Shown here in pieces: positions 1 to 11,600 of a DNA stretch of 64,000 bases. Below the pieces are notes generated by a model. It ran no database searches and was not told where the DNA came from. It worked only from the letters and a program-made list of their open reading frames with translations. Made by a program: the position numbers and the translations under genes. Within the stretch, counting starts at the first letter, position 1. Every line of letters starts with the position of its first letter. The DNA comes from Rugalucina vietnamica (Eukaryota > Mollusca > Bivalvia > Lucinida > Lucinidae), in assembly GCA_964017185.1 (NCBI GenBank), contig OZ024882.1:35760488-35824487 (forward strand), given 5' to 3'.

Positions 1-79
1 CTTTAAATGAGAATGTTTTCAATGTGACCCTATTATGCTTATGGTTAACAAGACATTCCTCAAGTGTCTCAAGAAAGTA

Positions 80-598
80 TAACTCGAATCTGTCTGAATC
101 TGAATAGTTTACTGGTGACACGCCAAATGACATTATTTCACCAGGGGGTTCGGATGGGGGAGAAATTAGTCCCTTGAACGCACGAGTGAAGCGAACTTGG
201 ACACACAATCATCTGACATTTCAGCAGTAGAAAACAGAGAGTCAGGGAGGTCATTCCAGTCCCTGATAGTCTGGGGAAAGAAACTACATTTATAGGCCTC
301 TATACTAGCAGATGGAAGCTGAAATGCCTTGGAGTTGCTATTTCTACAACGCCTAGTCTTTGGGATAAGGTCATCTGTAGGTATTCTGGCTTTACCCTTC
401 AGACCTTTGTATAGTAATATAAGGCGATTATCCGTCCTCCTTTTCTTGAGAGATTCCCATTTGAGTTGTTCAAGAATGCCAGTCATACTACCTTCCTCGA
501 AAGTATAATTCCTAGTTACAAATCTAGCGGCACGATTCTGTACCTTCTCCAATTCCTCCTGGAGGCATTTAGTATGAGGATCCCAAACGGAACTTGGG
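80..598 (-). mobile_element. 5'-truncated non-LTR retrotransposon (jockey/CR1-like), 3' end
   Basis: Read on the minus strand, 603-166 encodes the end of a reverse-transcriptase ORF with the typical sequence SSVWDPHT...LEKVQNRAARFV and a tail ending LVRSRD. It is closely related to the C-terminal part of the longer copy at 22895-23968. Both share the 3' non-coding stretch that holds the stop, CACCAGTAAACTATTC and a short TTCAGA-type repeat tail. The catalytic FADD region is missing, so this is a dead 5'-truncated insertion. The 5' breakpoint lies near 598, where similarity to the longer copy stops. The exact clade among jockey and CR1 relatives cannot be settled here. Confidence 0.8.
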
Positions 599-875
599 GG
601 CAAGAAAATAAGTTTCTCCTCAAGAATCCAAGTGTTCTGTTGGCTGTCGTATCATGTCAAAGATCACCCAGGCTTGAGACTAAACGCGTGTCATAAGACA
701 ATCAGAGTTGGCTCATATGTCTGACAAAGTTAGAAACAGCCAAGCATGCTGTCATGCGACAGCTCTTATCTGTCATAACTAAAAGTGCAGGTCATGGAGA
801 CAAGAAACGCCATGGTAACAATTGTAAAATTTAACATTTTTTGTTTGGACCACGTCATTTGCCAGCTTTGGCATT

Positions 876-1110
876 GAGCCGCGACGCGAGAAAACCGGTC
901 TTCGGGGTTTCCGACCAGGTCCGACACAAACCGGCCTGTACAAGCTCAGAAAAGAGCTAGAAGCTTGAAATTTCGGATATAAGAAGAAGAGGAAATATAC
1001 TATCCGTGTAGCGAAAACAAAGGCGCTGATCAGCTTTGCGGTTACCGCGAAGCTGATCTGCGCCTTTGTTTTCGCATAGGCAATAATCCCGTTTTCTCAC
1101 GATGCGGCTC
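876..1110 (-). mobile_element. GAGCCGC hairpin MITE, copy 1
   Basis: First copy of the commonest repeat family here. It has terminal inverted repeats GAGCCGC...GCGGCTC, a conserved block around GAAATTTCGGAT, and a central hairpin GCGAAAACAAAGGCG...CGCCTTTGTTTTCGC at about 1010-1077. It is flanked by CATT on both sides (872-875 and 1111-1114), a 4-bp target duplication. It has no coding capacity. Minus orientation here means the hairpin lies to the right of the conserved block. Confidence 0.85.
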
Positions 1111-1240
1111 CATTATTTCTGTACCGATTGTTTGTAAAGAGGTTAAACGTCCCAGTCAAATACTTTTCAGGTATATCGCGATACAACCACCATCCCTGGG
1201 CATTAGCCAGTGTAATTGGATAAATACCAGCAGTCATGAA

Positions 1241-2300
1241 CACGCCCGGTAAAGTGCAAATTGACCACCGCCGGTGGTCAACGTAAAAAAAGTTGATATA
1301 CATCCGGTGGTCGTTTTGAGCGTTTCCTGTTATTAGTTTTCGCGAGGTTGGTGGATGTGGCATGTAAGATGTTTTTTGATCAAAAACGTATTATAAAAAT
1401 CAAAGAATGTCAGGCTATCAGTTTTTTGCCGTTGAATGTCTAGCCAAAGTGGTAGTTGAAAAAAATTAACCGTTTTACTACAATCCTTTCCGGCCCGTTT
1501 GATCGGTAGTGAAAACGAAAGTAGAATCTGGTCAAACACAGGTTAAAATGGCCTGATCGTGCCTTTGCAAGCTTTCTGTAACCAATGGTCGTTGCAGTTA
1601 GTTAAATGAACACTAAATTAGCTTTTCAGACATAATTTTAAAAAATTTCAAGCTTTCCTTTCAACACTTAGATCGATTTTGTACCGGCGGTCAACTTGAA
1701 GTTGCGGTGGTCGTATTGATCAATGGGAATTACAATGTAAGTTTTCATCGTGAGAGAAAGCCAGCAAAAATGCAACTTGATGTCGTTTTTGTTAGGGGGC
1801 ACGGCAACATTAATGGAGATGCATTCTAGACACAACCAAATCCAAATCAATGCCGTCGGTGTCCTCATAATTCAACTTCGTTTGTCCATTAGCCATTCAG
1901 TCACATAGTTTAGCAATATCGGATGTATTTATTACTAATTTTTGGTAACCCCAACAATACAAATACTACCTCATGCAAGATGCATTGAATTTATATACAC
2001 AACTTCCATTGACTCGAAGAAAAACCACTAGAATAACAGTGTGGTCAATTTGCAAACTATGTGGTCAATTTGACCTTAAAAATGAGCAATTTTGAAATGA
2101 TTTACTGTCCAATTTGAAAAGTATTGAAGGACATGCATGCTGTTTAATGTTGAGCAGGCTCAGTCTTGCAGATTCGACAATTATAGGAGTAACACAAAGC
2201 AAAGCGTTCATTGTATTGTTCGTATGAAATCTATCTCCTGTTTTGCGATATCAATTCTTTGAATATGTAAAGGTGAATAATCACGTGGTTTATGTCAATT
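1241..2300. repeat. Left arm of the fold-back element (empty-site arm)
   Basis: Inverted copy of 3031-5339. It preserves the unoccupied target sites of both insertions in the other arm: the TTAA at 1602-1605 (site of the 941-bp element) and the GATTATT context, as AATAATC near 2276 (site of the 312-bp element). The arms differ by point changes and small indels, for example a missing CCACCGCCGGTGGTC block near the right terminus, so the element is not very recent. Confidence 0.85.
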
Positions 2301-2627
2301 TCAGACGAAATATTTAGAAACATTGGTCATAATAAAATTGTCAATGCTAAATGAATTGGAATTGGCGTGTCAAATAACACATACAAGTACCTCTTCATCA
2401 CATTGTCACGAGCAGTTGGAATAATAGATTCATAATGTTTCTGGACTTTGCCAGTAGTCGATTGGCTCGCTGGTTAATCCCAAACGCTAGTTCAAACGAG
2501 TCGAGATCACGTGATTGTCCACTGCAAAGTGTAGAATGAATGCATGTATTAATGCTGAAGAATAACTGGCCTCGTCAGTTCTAGGTGCGCCTACTGACCT
2601 TATTTTTTTTCCTTTATACGTTTCCAG

Positions 2628-3029
2628 ATGGGTCAATTTAAAGGGAAACGAACCAAGCGTCGTTACCTGACGAACAAAAAACCATATCTCTGGCGTGGAC
2701 AGGAAATCCAAGACGGTGTCCAGAGTCTGTTCAAATCGCCATCTAAGAAAAAGCCAAAATACAGTTCATCACCCTATAGAGCTATTGGTTCATCACCCCA
2801 AAAGATAATTTGTCCTAAAATCTATACACCGAAAGAAAAGTTCGGATTTCCTAAGAAGAAAAACATAAAAACAGGGACTAAATCAAAAGTATTAAGTCCG
2901 TATACTAGCACCCCAAAGAAATCAAAACGAAGTTTGATTATGACAGACCATAGCTATGCACAAGCTAATACAGAATCTATTGGCACCAGCAATTCAAAAG
3001 CTGTTGTTCCCGAAGAACTTGTAATATAA
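2628..3029 (+). CDS. Exon-like ORF of unknown function inside the fold-back element
   Basis: Encodes 133 residues ending in a TAA. It begins directly after a strong 3' splice signal (T-rich tract then TTTCCAG at about 2607-2627), so it may be the last exon of a spliced gene rather than an ORF starting at its own ATG. The protein is very basic, rich in Lys, Ser and Pro, with KSPSKKKPKY- and TPKKSKRS-like stretches resembling nuclear or DNA-binding tails. No catalytic motif or known family is recognised. It occupies the only non-duplicated part of the element, so it is either a captured host exon or an accessory ORF of the transposon. No upstream exon is identified. Confidence 0.45.
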   Translation: MGQFKGKRTKRRYLTNKKPYLWRGQEIQDGVQSLFKSPSKKKPKYSSSPYRAIGSSPQKIICPKIYTPKEKFGFPKKKNIKTGTKSKVLSPYTSTPKKSKRSLIMTDHSYAQANTESIGTSNSKAVVPEELVI

Positions 3030-3052
3030 TTGATATAAACCACGTGATTATT

Positions 3053-3364
3053 CCCCGGAGTGGGGGGGGGGGTACTCACATAAAACGGGTATGTATGTGC
3101 CGCCCGAGGTTTAAAAAAAGGGGGCTTACGGAGCTGATCAAACTGAAAAAGTGGGTGCTTTCAGAGCTGAAAGAACGGTAAACGTTGTACCTTTAGAGCT
3201 GATCGAGCTGGGAAAAATGGGTGCATCCAGAAAAAAGTGGGTGCTTTTAGAGCTAATCGAACTGAAAAAAGTAGGTGCTTTCAGAGATAATAAAACTCAA
3301 AAAAGGGGGCTTTACCGCGGCATATACCCGTACTGCTTTAATATGGGTGTAACACCCCCCGGGG
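3053..3364. mobile_element. 312-bp MITE with 7-bp target duplication, inside the fold-back right arm
   Basis: Starts CCCCGGAGTGGGG and ends CACCCCCCGGGG, with imperfect inverted ends reaching the GGGTATATG-type motif. It is flanked by GATTATT on both sides (3046-3052 and 3365-3371). The opposite arm of the fold-back element carries the same site without the insertion, near 2270-2290. The interior is made of about four degenerate units of the type GTGGGTGCTTTCAGAGCTGATC. The open frame through it (3151-3438) follows from these repeats and is not a gene. Confidence 0.8.
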
Positions 3365-4056
3365 GATTATTCACCGTTACAAATCAAAAAATTGATATTG
3401 CAAAGCACGAGATAGATTTCATACGTATAACACAATGAACGCTTTGCTTAGTGTAACTCCTATAATTGTCGAATCTGCAGGACTGAGTCTGCTCAACATT
3501 AAACAGCGGGCATGTTCTTCAATACTTTTCAAATTGGACAGTAAATCATTTCAAAATTGCTCATTTTTAAGGTCAAATTGACCACCTAGTTTGCAAATTG
3601 ACCACACTGTTATTCTAGTGGTTTTTCTTCGAGTCAATGCGAATTATGTATATAAATTCAATGCATCTTGCATGAGGTAGTATTTGTATTGTTGGGGTTA
3701 CCAAAAATTAGTAATAAATACATCCGATATTGCTAAACTATGTGACTGAATGGCTAACTCGATGGCTAATGGACAAACGAAATTGAATTATGAGGACACC
3801 GACGGCATTGATTTGGATTTGGTTGTGTCTAGAATGCATCTCCATTAATGTTGCCGTGCCCCCTAACAGAAAACGACATAAAGTTGCATTTTTGCTGGCT
3901 TTCTCTCACGATGAAAATTTACATTGTAATCCCCATTAATCAATACGACAACCGCAACTTCAAGTTGACCGCCGGTACAAAATCGATCTAAGTGTTGAAA
4001 GGAAAGCTTGAAATATTTTAAAATTATGTCTGATAGCTAATTTAGTGTTCATTTAA

Positions 4057-4997
4057 GGATGTTCGCTGCTAACATTTGTCATTTCGGAACTTCCGGTTTT
4101 TCTTCTGTTGAATATCTCGTAAACGGTTGCAGATATTTTCCTAATATTTTATATTTGGATACATATTGATGATATGCATTGAATGAGCAGTGAAAATTGT
4201 CAATCTAAGAAACTTCATTTTTTCACCCCATTTTCTGCAACATTTCAGAAAATTTTATTTGTCAGTAAAATTTAGGGGGTAGGGTAGATTAAACTTGAAT
4301 ATTACAAATCTTCAAATTTATTGCACTAGTTCGATGTTTATTTTAGTTGCAGTATATGTGTGCATGGTCTTCTAAGTCAGTCTTTTGTCTTTGGTGTGCT
4401 GGTTATAAAATTTTAGGTGGTTTTATGAAATGGGCTTTAAGAAACAAAACAGCCGAAAAAACCTGAAAATGGCGATTTTCAAGTTGTTGGTTCTCTCTTA
4501 TATGCACACTACCCTATATATTTCTTTCTTTTATTCGAACAATATTACCAAGTTCTATGTTGTGTGAAAATACAAGAAAAAGTTTGAATCAACAAATATG
4601 GGTTTGACACATTTCAAAATATTGCTATTTTCCGACTTTTCAAGTATGGGGGTAGGGTTGGAAAAGGAATCGTAAAATTTTGTAATCCACTTCAAGTTGC
4701 AAATTTTTCTTGGCTTTTGGTCCAAAATAGTCTGCGATACGTAAATACTCTGACTTTTGAAAGCATTCTAAGTATATGTTTGTTCAAGACAGGTATGTTT
4801 CAAAGAATTAAAAAATAAATTAATTTTACTAAATTTAAGACATGGTGCTCAGAGGTCTCATTCAGAGGCATGTAGCTTGAAAAAATGCACACTCCCCTAT
4901 ATTTATTTTGTTATCAAATGTCTTGTGTTGTATTTTGGAATAAAAAAGAGGGGTTAGAAAAAAAGTTTGAATACTTTTTCATTGGCAGCGAACATCC
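4057..4997. mobile_element. 941-bp TTAA element (piggyBac-type MITE), copy 1
   Basis: The ends are GGATGTTCGCTGC and its inverse GCAGCGAACATCC, placed exactly between two TTAA tetranucleotides (4053-4056 and 4998-5001). The left arm of the host fold-back element has a single TTAA at the corresponding site (1602-1605), which proves precise insertion and the 4-bp duplication. The interior is AT-rich with no plausible reading frame. A second copy of nearly equal length lies inverted at 51681-52624. TTAA targeting is known for piggyBac, and also Kolobok and Sola3, so the superfamily name is tentative. Confidence 0.88.
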
Positions 4998-5618
4998 TTA
5001 ACTAACTGCAACGACCATTGGTTACAGAAAGCTTGCAAAGGCACGATCAGGGCATTTTAACCTGTGTTTGACCAGATTCTACTTTCGTTTTCACTACCGA
5101 TCAAACGGGCCGGAAAGGATTGCACTAAAACGGTTTATTTTTTTCAACTGCTAGACATTCAACGGCAAAAAACTGATAGCCTGACATTCTTTGATTTTTA
5201 TAATACGTTTTTGATAAAAAAACATCTTACCTTCCACAGCCACCGCACTCGCGAAAACTAATAACAGGAAACGCTCAAAACGACCACCGGATGTATATCA
5301 ACTTTTTCTACGTTGACAATTTGCACTTTACCGGGCGTGATGAATGTCACTATGCATTGATATCAATAACTACTAAAACTCGTGTCACACGGTGTTAATG
5401 GCGTGTATTAATGAAAATGAACGCTTCGGACAATTCGTCTGCACGCTCGCAGTTAATACACAGCCTTTACTTATGATATTACTTGGTGTCATGCAAAACG
5501 TGTGCTAATGAGTAACTACAGTAAGACCGGAATGAGTTTAAGAATTCTTGACGAGTGAAAATGTGACGGAGCTGTAGATTAAAGTGCTCTATTCTTTTGA
5601 ATTTCATTTTACTTTCAG

Positions 5619-8600
5619 CGGACTACAACGGAATGCCAACCTGCACAGCGTACTCTGGGTCCTCCAGCAGCGGATCTCCTAGTCAGCTACTCGTCAACGA
5701 TGGGTATGTTCAAACGAGTCATTTTATTGCTATCTTCACAGGTGAGCGTATAGAAAAAGGAAGCATCCGGCGTCCGTCCGTCCGTAGGATATCTCAGAGG
5801 ATGAACGTGCTCTGATGTCTTTGTGGTCAAAGCCAATCAAAGCCTAGCTTCATATGGAGCATCTCTAGGAAGAGGGAACAGACGTTTATACAAATGGTCC
5901 AGATCACATTAACAAAATTGCCACCAGGGCTTAAACCTAACAAAAACAAAACGCCTAGGATCTTAGCAGCATAGTCTCAAGGTCTACAAACTTTATAAAA
6001 CTTGACGCTGGCATGACCTTGACTTATTACGACGAGATTAACTTTCCCAGGACCTCGGCCAAGGAGCTATATACTTAAGAAATGAATTTCATTTTTCTGG
6101 TGTTCATGAACAACAGAAAAATTAAACTCATTGCTTATATTTACATTCATTTCTCTCTATCGCTTGTTGAAAGATCACCAAGGCGGTCACATTTACCAGC
6201 AACAGAGAATCTACACACAGTGTGCGTTCAAACAGCGGAACGGCGTCGACGTTTACAACGTCCAATCAGATTGGCGAGATTCATGTTTTTTGACGTCAAG
6301 TTTGGATTACGTCACGTCGCGTCACACAATGTTGTTCATGGAAGTATGAACACAGATGAACATCTAAAAGTTCATCTAAGGAGGTTTTAGAAAAATGTAA
6401 ATATATGTATATGAACATAATATTCAAAAGCATTTTTGATACCACATGGCGAATTTAAGCCAAACTTTATGTAGAGCATCTTTAGTACGCGAGACCGAAA
6501 ATTTGTATAAATAGTCCAGGTCACGTGACCAAGATGACTTCCATGGCAGTCAAATGGTAAAAAACATTTTAAAATCTTCTCCAGAACCAGAGGGCCTATG
6601 ATTTTGAAACATGCCATGAAGCATCGTGGAATGGAGCTCTAAAAAGATTATACATATATTCATATGGGCCAAGATCTGATAAAAGGTGTCTTATGGCAGA
6701 AACATCAAAAGTAAAATATTAATTACATATGAGTTTCTCTGAGTATTTCCTGAAAATTTGAAGAGATTATCTTTACAAATAGCAAAGATATGAACGTTGA
6801 AAGGTATGCAGTTTATGCAATCTTAACATGACGTCATAAAACTGTTGATGACGTTTGGACTTTGATGACGTTAACGTCTTTAAATCACTGTAATTTATAG
6901 AAGCTAAGACTAAAATTCTCGAATTTCTATGTGTTTCTTGAAGTTAAACATGTATACTACTACACAGACTATGCAATAGGCAGGAATTTACAAACTTTGA
7001 AAAAACATGCAATACAAAGGGCGTACCTGGTTTTTAAAATGAGGGTAGTCCTTATGGCGCAATGGTTGCCATGGCAACATACATGATACAAATAATATTT
7101 GACCATAAGGAAAGTATGTGTCTTGGATTGTGTTACAATATTAAAGTTGTATGAAATAAATATCAGAACATGCCAAATATTTCAAATTTAGATGGTTTCT
7201 AAATTCTAATAGCATAAAATGTACTTGAATGCCCGAAGACACCTTTTACCAGATCTGCGCTGATATATAATCTATATATAACCTCATGACCTTAGCCTAT
7301 TTTATGGCAAAGTCAACTTAGATCGCCTATACATTTGAATGGGGGGATTGGTAAAATGCATTTAATGGGGCGAAACATTTTGGATAGAAGATAATTTGCA
7401 TGTTCTCTGCACAATGTTGACTCAGTTTTACGGTATTGCCATGCATGTTGACACGGTCATTTTAGGGCATATTTTAATATCTTAATTGTCGGAGGAGATT
7501 TTGTGAACATCGAGAGCAGTGTACCACTGGTGACGCGGATCTGGACAACTCTGTACGCGTTCCGATTTTACAACAGTGACGATATCTATATTGAGTGCAC
7601 CGTCAAGATTTGTCCATCGACCTCAACAGCCTGTGATGCGGTAGGTCCAGCATGTTTCCAAAATATACACCATATATACATAAACATATATATACCACCC
7701 AGGATTACCTGTTACAGCGAACTCAGAGGTTCGGGGAACTCGGAGGTAAACAATGGAAGGCGCCTTAGACTAGGGTCAGTATAATATCATTTTTAATATC
7801 ACATAGCGGTAAAAGCAGAAGTTAATGGTGTTTTGGGCGAAAACGTATTATAATAAGCAAACAGTTTATGAACAGTGTGGCCGTCTTTGTCCTCACATTA
7901 ACATGCTAAAGTATTTCGAACTCAGAATTATGCTCACGCAACAAGAAAATTTGTATTATCAGGTATATAGTGGACGACCAATAACATTTGTCAACAAACT
8001 GGCAGCTACATTTCAAAATTTAGGCTTTCTCCTCGAGATTTTAAGCATCCTTGTGCATAATTACAAAAGGATAAACTCCATAGGCTTAAAAACATTAAGA
8101 TGGTGTCACATCTTTTGATACGGGAATTCTCGGAGTAATTTTGAAATGTAATATTGGGAACTCGGAGGGACGGTTTTGGAGATTCGGAGGTATTTCAACA
8201 TTTAAAGAGCTGTTTTTGCTTATCTGAGAGTATATTTGTTTGGATCACTTCCATTTGCCTACGAATTAAGGAAAGGTAAACACAAAACGTTTATTCTGAT
8301 TGTTGTGACACGGTAAGTATGCGCACATGCGTATTGGGGAGGGGGTGTTTGATGTATACTAGGAAAGGAGATGATCAACATGCAAGCTACCGTCTATGCA
8401 ATCTAAACCCCTTATATCCCATCTTGTGTGCATTATTTATTTTTATTCACATTATCGACTGTGGGTACTTGGTAGAATCTTTCAATGATGCACATGAAAA
8501 AAGTCATTTTACAGCTTATAAAACGGCTGATGCTAAATTTTCTTGGCCAACGAAATACGGAGAGGGGAGGATATTTTTGTCAGTGCCCTCGTCAGACTCT

Positions 8601-11600
8601 GCGTTTGAACTCGATCGACCTGAAAAATCTTGTGCACACGTTTTTACTTGAACATACAGAATACGGGTTTTCTTTCAAGAGCTGATGATACTTTATGTAC
8701 GTTGTCATAGTTTTAGTTTAAGTTATGGTATCTGAGTGGCCGCCTATTGGGCATTAGCTGCTCACTCGGCTTACGATATGTTCTCTCAGCATAAGTACCT
8801 AATTGTCAGTTAGGGTTTTTTCCTGCCTCGGTTTCGTTGGGGTCGGAATTTCTTTCTGATTGCGCCTTTTCCTGATCATTGCCAACTTGTACCTTTTTCA
8901 TCTAGATCTCCCGTTTTGACACTTTGAATTATGAGATTATAAAAGATTTTGGCAAAATGTTTCAGAGGAGTTAAGCTAATTGTGGGACGGTTTTCTGATG
9001 CGATTTCTCAATTTTTATTATAATTGTCTGATGTCCCTTTCACCTTTACAAGGTTGCTTCAGACATATCGAGACGACTTGCGAACACGGGAGAACCCCAG
9101 AGTAAATTCCTGACACACCCGCAAGCAGAACTTGGCTTGCTCCACTTGTTACCCTGAGAGTGAAATGAACACATGTGGTTAGTGAGTGCTTAATGAAATC
9201 GACAACATAATAATCATGCCAAATAATTATACTCTTAAATATGTTAATAATAAGTCCATGCCATACATTTAGGTTAGAGTAACATACATGTAGGTTAGAG
9301 TGACATTAATGTATATTTGGTACTTTACATATTAACTGGACTGTATGTCATAAAATTTAAGTCTAGTTTACTCCAGAAGCAAAATCACAAGTCATTTTCA
9401 ATGAACTGACCCTCCGACTTTACCCATATCCTAAATTTGACGTTACACCGAGTTATCCAGATCATACCTCCGATAATTACCGTACCCAAAATTGTGATAC
9501 CTACTACATTTACCTGGGTAAAAACACTAGATATTTTGCATATATGAGGCCAAAATTTTGCATGATGCTCATTAAGACACTGTATTTTTAGAAACCAGTC
9601 GCTGTTTAATGCAAAAATATCGTAAATACTCAAAATTAAGTGGTCCTGAATTGAAAGTGCTTTACAATCGTGCAATTTCCAGTTTACATTATTTATTTTT
9701 GATTGAAAATTGACGTGTCAGCTTAAACTGATGGTGCGTGCAGGGGCTTCGTCTTCTAAACTTTGTATGTGCGAAATGTTAAATTTTCTAAAGTGGACGT
9801 AAATTGAAAATAAAATAGGATAAATACTGCCCCTAGTCGGATTTGCCTTCCATTGTTTACCTCCGAGTTCCCCGAACCTCCGAGTTCCCTGTAACAGGTA
9901 ATCCTGGGTGTACACGTATAAAAATGAAATGAACAGATTTCTTGGCTGTGGATATGAGAATTTTCAGTTAAATAAGACTATTTTTTTCCTCAAAACATAG
10001 ATTATTTGTAGACCTCAGAGCCGCCTCAAACTAAAATAAGACTATAGTGCAATTTCTTTAACCGTGCCAGTTGAACTCACGTGATTAAGTTTTAAATACA
10101 TGTATTACAAAAGAAGCACCTATTTGTTTCATACATGTTAACTCATTTAAGCCTGGCGTCCCTTTTATGGGACATAGGCAAACAGAATAGCCCCAGATGT
10201 GACGCCGCAGAACGCGGCTTCCCATCTGGGGCTATTCTGTTTGCACAGAGAAATTTCATCGAAAAGTGAGATAAAGAATAAAAATCACTTCTAACACCCC
10301 AAAAATGAAAATGGACTCTCCCAATTGATAATGATAGGAGAATCCATTCGTCAAATGTGTTAACACTGTTTTCCATCATAGTCGTAGTGTTGAAGACTTA
10401 CTTATTTTAAGTCCGATCAACAAATGCATATCAGTGTTAGAGGTAAAAGGGCACATTCAAAGTATTTGCACTATATCCCTGTTTTTACTTATAGTAAGTG
10501 GGGCATTATAAATAGAGGGTACGACAACATTATCCTGACGAACATAAAAACATTCTTCAAACATTTTGCGGGAGCCATTCTAAACTCGATTGCATCAACG
10601 TCGTATTTTCCTAGCGTGGGATCCAGTCTGATCATTTTTTCTCATTTTTATCTTTTCGTTTCTTGTTCAACCAGAGGACCAATGGTCCTGTAAACGCTCA
10701 CCTGAGACCTGAGATATATACATGTACCAATAAACTTGTTAGACTAGAATGGTACAATGCATGTATATAACCCTAGGGCAGGGTCAGAATAACTCCTGGA
10801 GTCAATGTCTTTTTCAAATCATAAAAGTTCAGTCCATTTGCCAATTAACTGCAAGTTTTGTCCTTCAAATGACATTTTAACAATTTTCTCCATTCAAATG
10901 CATGGGCGATCTAAGTTGACCTTGCCGTGAAATAGGTCAAGGTCATACCAGTGTCACGATTTATATAAATTTTGTAGACCTCCATTCCTTAGTGCTTCAT
11001 GCCAAGTTTCAAAATCATAGGCCTTCTGGTTCTGAAGAAGAAGATTTTTAAAAGTTTTTGCTATTTATAGCCATGGCGGCCATCTTGGTCATGTGACCTT
11101 GACCATTTATATATACTTTCATTTCCTCTTCCTAAGGATGCTCTACATAAAGTTTGGCTTTGATTGGCTAAGCAGTTTCTGAGAAAAAGCTGTTTGAATA
11201 TTATGGTCATCTACATGTATATAGCTCCGGGGCAGGGGCAGACAACCCCCCTGGGCCTAAAATATTTTCATAAGCATAAATCTTCTGTCCATTTGCTCAT
11301 TCCTAGCAAGTTTTCTGCCATTACATGACATTTTCCTATTTTTTCCCATTCAAATGCATGGGTGACCTAAGTTGACCTTGCCGAAAAATAGGTCAAGGTC
11401 ATCCCAGTGTCACGATTTATATAAATTTTGTAGACCTCCATTCCTTAATGCTTCATGCCAAGTTTCAAAATCATAGGCCTTCTGGTTCTGAAGAAGAAGA
11501 TTTTTAAACATTTTTGCTATTTATAGCCATGGCTGCCATCTTGGTCATGTGACCTTGACCATTTATACAAACTTTCATTCCCTCTTCCTAAGGATGCTCT

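Larger units (their letters stand above)
1241..5339. mobile_element. 4.1-kb fold-back element, CAC termini, 5-bp target duplication
   Basis: The ends read CACGCCCGGTAAAGTGC (1241) and GCACTTTACCGGGCGTG (to 5339). They are flanked by the direct repeat ATGAA at 1236-1240 and 5340-5344. The two arms, about 1241-2300 and 3031-5339, are inverted copies of each other. The right arm is longer because it received two later insertions (3053-3364 and 4057-4997). The unique middle, about 2300-3030, holds an exon-like ORF. A 197-bp relative with the same ends lies at 51156-51352. CAC ends with a 5-bp duplication fit Transib/RAG-like transposons, but no transposase is visible, so the superfamily is an inference. 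Confidence 0.85.

Noticed and set aside
3151..3438. 95-codon frame with repeated LIELGKMGA-like peptide
   Set aside because: It results from tandem ~45-bp units inside the 312-bp MITE and crosses its boundary.
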